NCBI RefSeq assembly: GCF_027744825.2
Contig: NW_026527058.1
Coordinates: forward strand, 434,001 to 498,000
DNA: 64,000 nucleotides
Direction of reading: 5' to 3'
Origin: Synchiropus splendidus
Taxonomy: Eukaryota; Chordata; Actinopteri; Syngnathiformes; Callionymidae
Shown: positions 62,629 to 64,000 of the stretch, piece after piece
How positions within the stretch are numbered: the first letter of the stretch is position 1
Layout of the letters: the number at the start of each line of letters is the position of its first letter
Made by a program: the position numbers and the translations under genes
The notes under the pieces: generated by a model
The model's input: only the letters and a program-made list of their open reading frames with translations
Told to the model about the DNA's origin: nothing
Databases searched by the model: none

Positions 62629-62639
62629 AACGATCTGGC
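62629..62639 (-). promoter_or_regulatory. Self-primer sequence and candidate transcript start in 5' LTR
   Basis: The minus strand reads GCCAGATCGTT here, the exact complement of the site at 61801-61811. Under the Tf1/sushi model this would be the 5' end of the RNA, defining the U3/R boundary at about 62639/62640. The same sequence is conserved in the 3' LTR at 59552-59562. No TATA box is apparent upstream. Confidence 0.6.
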
Positions 62640-62767
62640 ACACGTTGCTGGAGCCCAGGTGTTCTTGAAGACCGTAATCAGGGGGTAATCGGCTCCAGCC
62701 GTGTGCCAAAGGAACAGAGGGAGAGAAGCAAAACCAGGACTCGGAGCCTGGAAGCGGAGCCATGACA

Positions 62768-62772
62768 TTATC
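62768..62772. repeat. Right target-site duplication TTATC
   Basis: TTATC directly follows the element end (CATGACA) and continues as AACATT, the normal satellite sequence. It matches the left copy exactly, which indicates that both ends of the element are intact and were inserted in one event. Confidence 0.93.
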
Positions 62773-64000
62773 AACATTATTATGTTTGGCGTTCCGGAAT
62801 CAACCTTATCTCAGGCTGAAAACGCCTTTTCTGCATTGTGCCATAACTTTGCACGGAAGATTCAGAACATGAAATTTTCACCTCCCACTGTAGCAGAAAG
62901 GGTCTTTCTAGTAGTTGCACATCACATCTAAGCTGTCTGAAGTGTTTTTCAAAGGTTATCATATTTTTATATTTGGCGTTCCGGAATTGACCTTGTCTCA
63001 TGCTGAAAACGCGTTTTTTGCATTGTGCCGTAACTTTGCAGGGAAGTTTCAGAACTTGAAATTTACACCTCCCAGTATAGCAGAAATGGTCCTTCTAGAC
63101 GTTGCACATCAAATGTAAGCTGTGTGAAGTGTTTTTCCAAAGTTATCAACATTTTTATGCTTGGCGTTCCGGAATCAACCTTATCTCAGGCTGAAAACGC
63201 GTTTTCTGCATTGTGCCATAACTTTGCAGGGAAGCTTCAGAACAAAAATTTTCCACCTCCCACTGTAGCAGAACGGGTCTTTCTAGTAGATGCACATCAA
63301 ATCTAAGCTGTCTGAAGTGTTTTTCCAAAGTTATCAACATTTTTATGTTAGGCGTTTCGGAACCCACCTTATCTCAGGCTGTAAACGCTTTTTTTGCATT
63401 GTGCCATAACTTTGGAGGGAAGCTGCAGAATATGAAATTTTCTCCTCCCACTATAGCAGAAAGGGTCTTTCTAGTAGTTGCACATCAAGTCTAAGCTGTC
63501 TGAAGTGTTTTTCCAAAGTTATCAATATTTTAATGCTTGGCGTTCTGAAACCCACCTTATCTCAGGCTGAAAACGTGTTTCCTGCATTGGGCCATAACAT
63601 TGCAGGGAAGCTTCAGAACATGAAATTTTCACCTCCCACCATAGCAGAAAGGGTCTTTTGAGTAGTTGCACATCAAATCTAAGCTGTCTGAAGTGTTTTT
63701 CCAAAGTTATCATGTTTCTATGTTTGGCGTTCCAGAATTGACCTTATCTCAGGCTGAAAACGCGTTTTCTGCATTGTGCCATAAATTTGCAGGGAAGCTT
63801 CAGAACATGAAATTTTCACCTCCCACTATAGCAGAAAGGGTCTTTCTAGTAGTTGCATATCAAATCTAAGCTGTCTGATGGGTTTTTCGAAAGTTATCAA
63901 CGTTTTTTTGTTTTGCATTCCGGAACCCACCTTATCTCAGGCTGAAAACGCTTTTTCTGCCTTGTGCCATAACTTTGCAGGGAAGCTTCAGAACATGACA
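62768..64000 (+). repeat. 188-bp tandem satellite array, right part
   Basis: The same satellite resumes after the retroelement, in the same orientation and at the same phase. The interrupted monomer reads CCAAAGTTATC on the left and TTATCAACATT on the right once the 5-bp target duplication is allowed for. About six and a half monomers follow, up to the window edge. The second monomer here (about 62930-63115) carries the rarer variants GAATTGACCTTGTCTCATGC and AAATTTACACCTCCCA, which also occur together at about 33110-33300, so the two loci share a subtype. Confidence 0.97.

Larger units (their letters stand above)
58831..62767 (-). mobile_element. Non-autonomous LTR retrotransposon, Tf1/sushi-like Ty3/Gypsy
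   Basis: A 3937-bp insertion splits one satellite monomer. It begins TGTCACGGG and ends CCATGACA on the plus strand, so both ends follow the TG...CA rule, and it is flanked by TTATC direct repeats. Two long direct repeats form its ends, at 58831-59690 and 61814-62767. A G-run polypurine tract next to the left LTR and a candidate self-priming site next to the right LTR both fix transcription on the minus strand. The internal region (59691-61813) is 2123 bp and contains only a Pro/Ala-rich repetitive frame. I see no protease, reverse transcriptase, RNase H or integrase, so the element would need enzymes from a relative. Family placement rests on the self-priming layout and is inference. Confidence 0.92.
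61814..62767 (-). repeat. 5' LTR of the retroelement (954 bp)
   Basis: This is the upstream LTR on the minus strand. It starts TGTCATGGCTCCG (at 62767) and ends CGTTCCCGTGACA (at 61814). It is almost identical to the left LTR. In the first 440 bp counted from the TGTCACGG end I counted five substitutions, plus two large length differences: two extra 56-bp repeat copies here, and 18 bp missing near 62597 relative to the other LTR. If the transcript starts at the self-priming sequence at 62639, U3 is about 128 bp and contains no TATA box that I could see. Confidence 0.92.

Noticed and set aside
58831..62767. DNA transposon with TGTCA/TGACA inverted ends
   Set aside because: The 5-bp inverted ends belong to long direct repeats (LTRs). 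A polypurine tract, a priming site and a 5-bp target duplication fit an LTR retrotransposon.

Overview
The window is eukaryotic non-coding heterochromatin. It consists almost entirely of one tandem satellite DNA with a monomer of about 188 bp. The only interruption is a single LTR retrotransposon at 58831-62767. I see no conventional host gene, rRNA, tRNA or CRISPR array. A vertebrate, most likely a ray-finned fish, is suggested: the retroelement has the self-priming layout known from the Tf1/sushi group of Ty3/Gypsy elements (fungi, fish, amphibians), and the satellite has a nucleosome-sized, possibly centromeric or pericentromeric organisation. The species assignment is inference.

Satellite, 1-58830 and 62768-64000. 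Roughly 310 monomers lie on the left and 6-7 on the right, all head to tail in one orientation. Both window edges cut through the array, so its real ends are not visible. Monomers are 187-189 bp and fall into recognisable subtypes: GGAACCC or GGAATCG after the TTCC core, and TTCTGCATTGTG, TTACGCATTGTG or TTACATATTTTG after the central palindrome. Each consensus monomer carries three short perfect palindromes. Subtypes form local blocks, and many segments are repeated at multiples of the monomer: 375/376, 751/753, 1126/1128, 1484 and 2259/2447 bp. These are multimeric, higher-order-like duplications of different ages. The clearest recent ones are at 44443-47410 (1484 bp repeated) and 47865-49890 (1128-bp offset). 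Other segments match over 10-28 kb, which implies long-range exchange inside the array.

Retroelement, 58831-62767, minus strand. It is 3937 bp long, flanked by a 5-bp TTATC target duplication, and has a 954-bp 5' LTR on the right and an 860-bp 3' LTR on the left. The internal part is only about 2.1 kb and lacks protease, reverse transcriptase, RNase H and integrase, so the element is non-autonomous. It holds one long minus-strand frame (about 690 residues) with a short non-repetitive N-terminus followed by four blocks of 36- or 42-bp in-frame Pro/Ala-rich repeats. A polypurine tract adjoins the 3' LTR. An 11-nt sequence two bases inside the 5' LTR is exactly complementary to an 11-nt sequence in the LTR, as expected for self-primed reverse transcription. 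The LTRs differ at few single bases, but they carry three versus five copies of a 56-bp repeat.

The many short open frames across the satellite (about 60-110 residues, both strands) are by-products of the repeat and are not annotated as genes.
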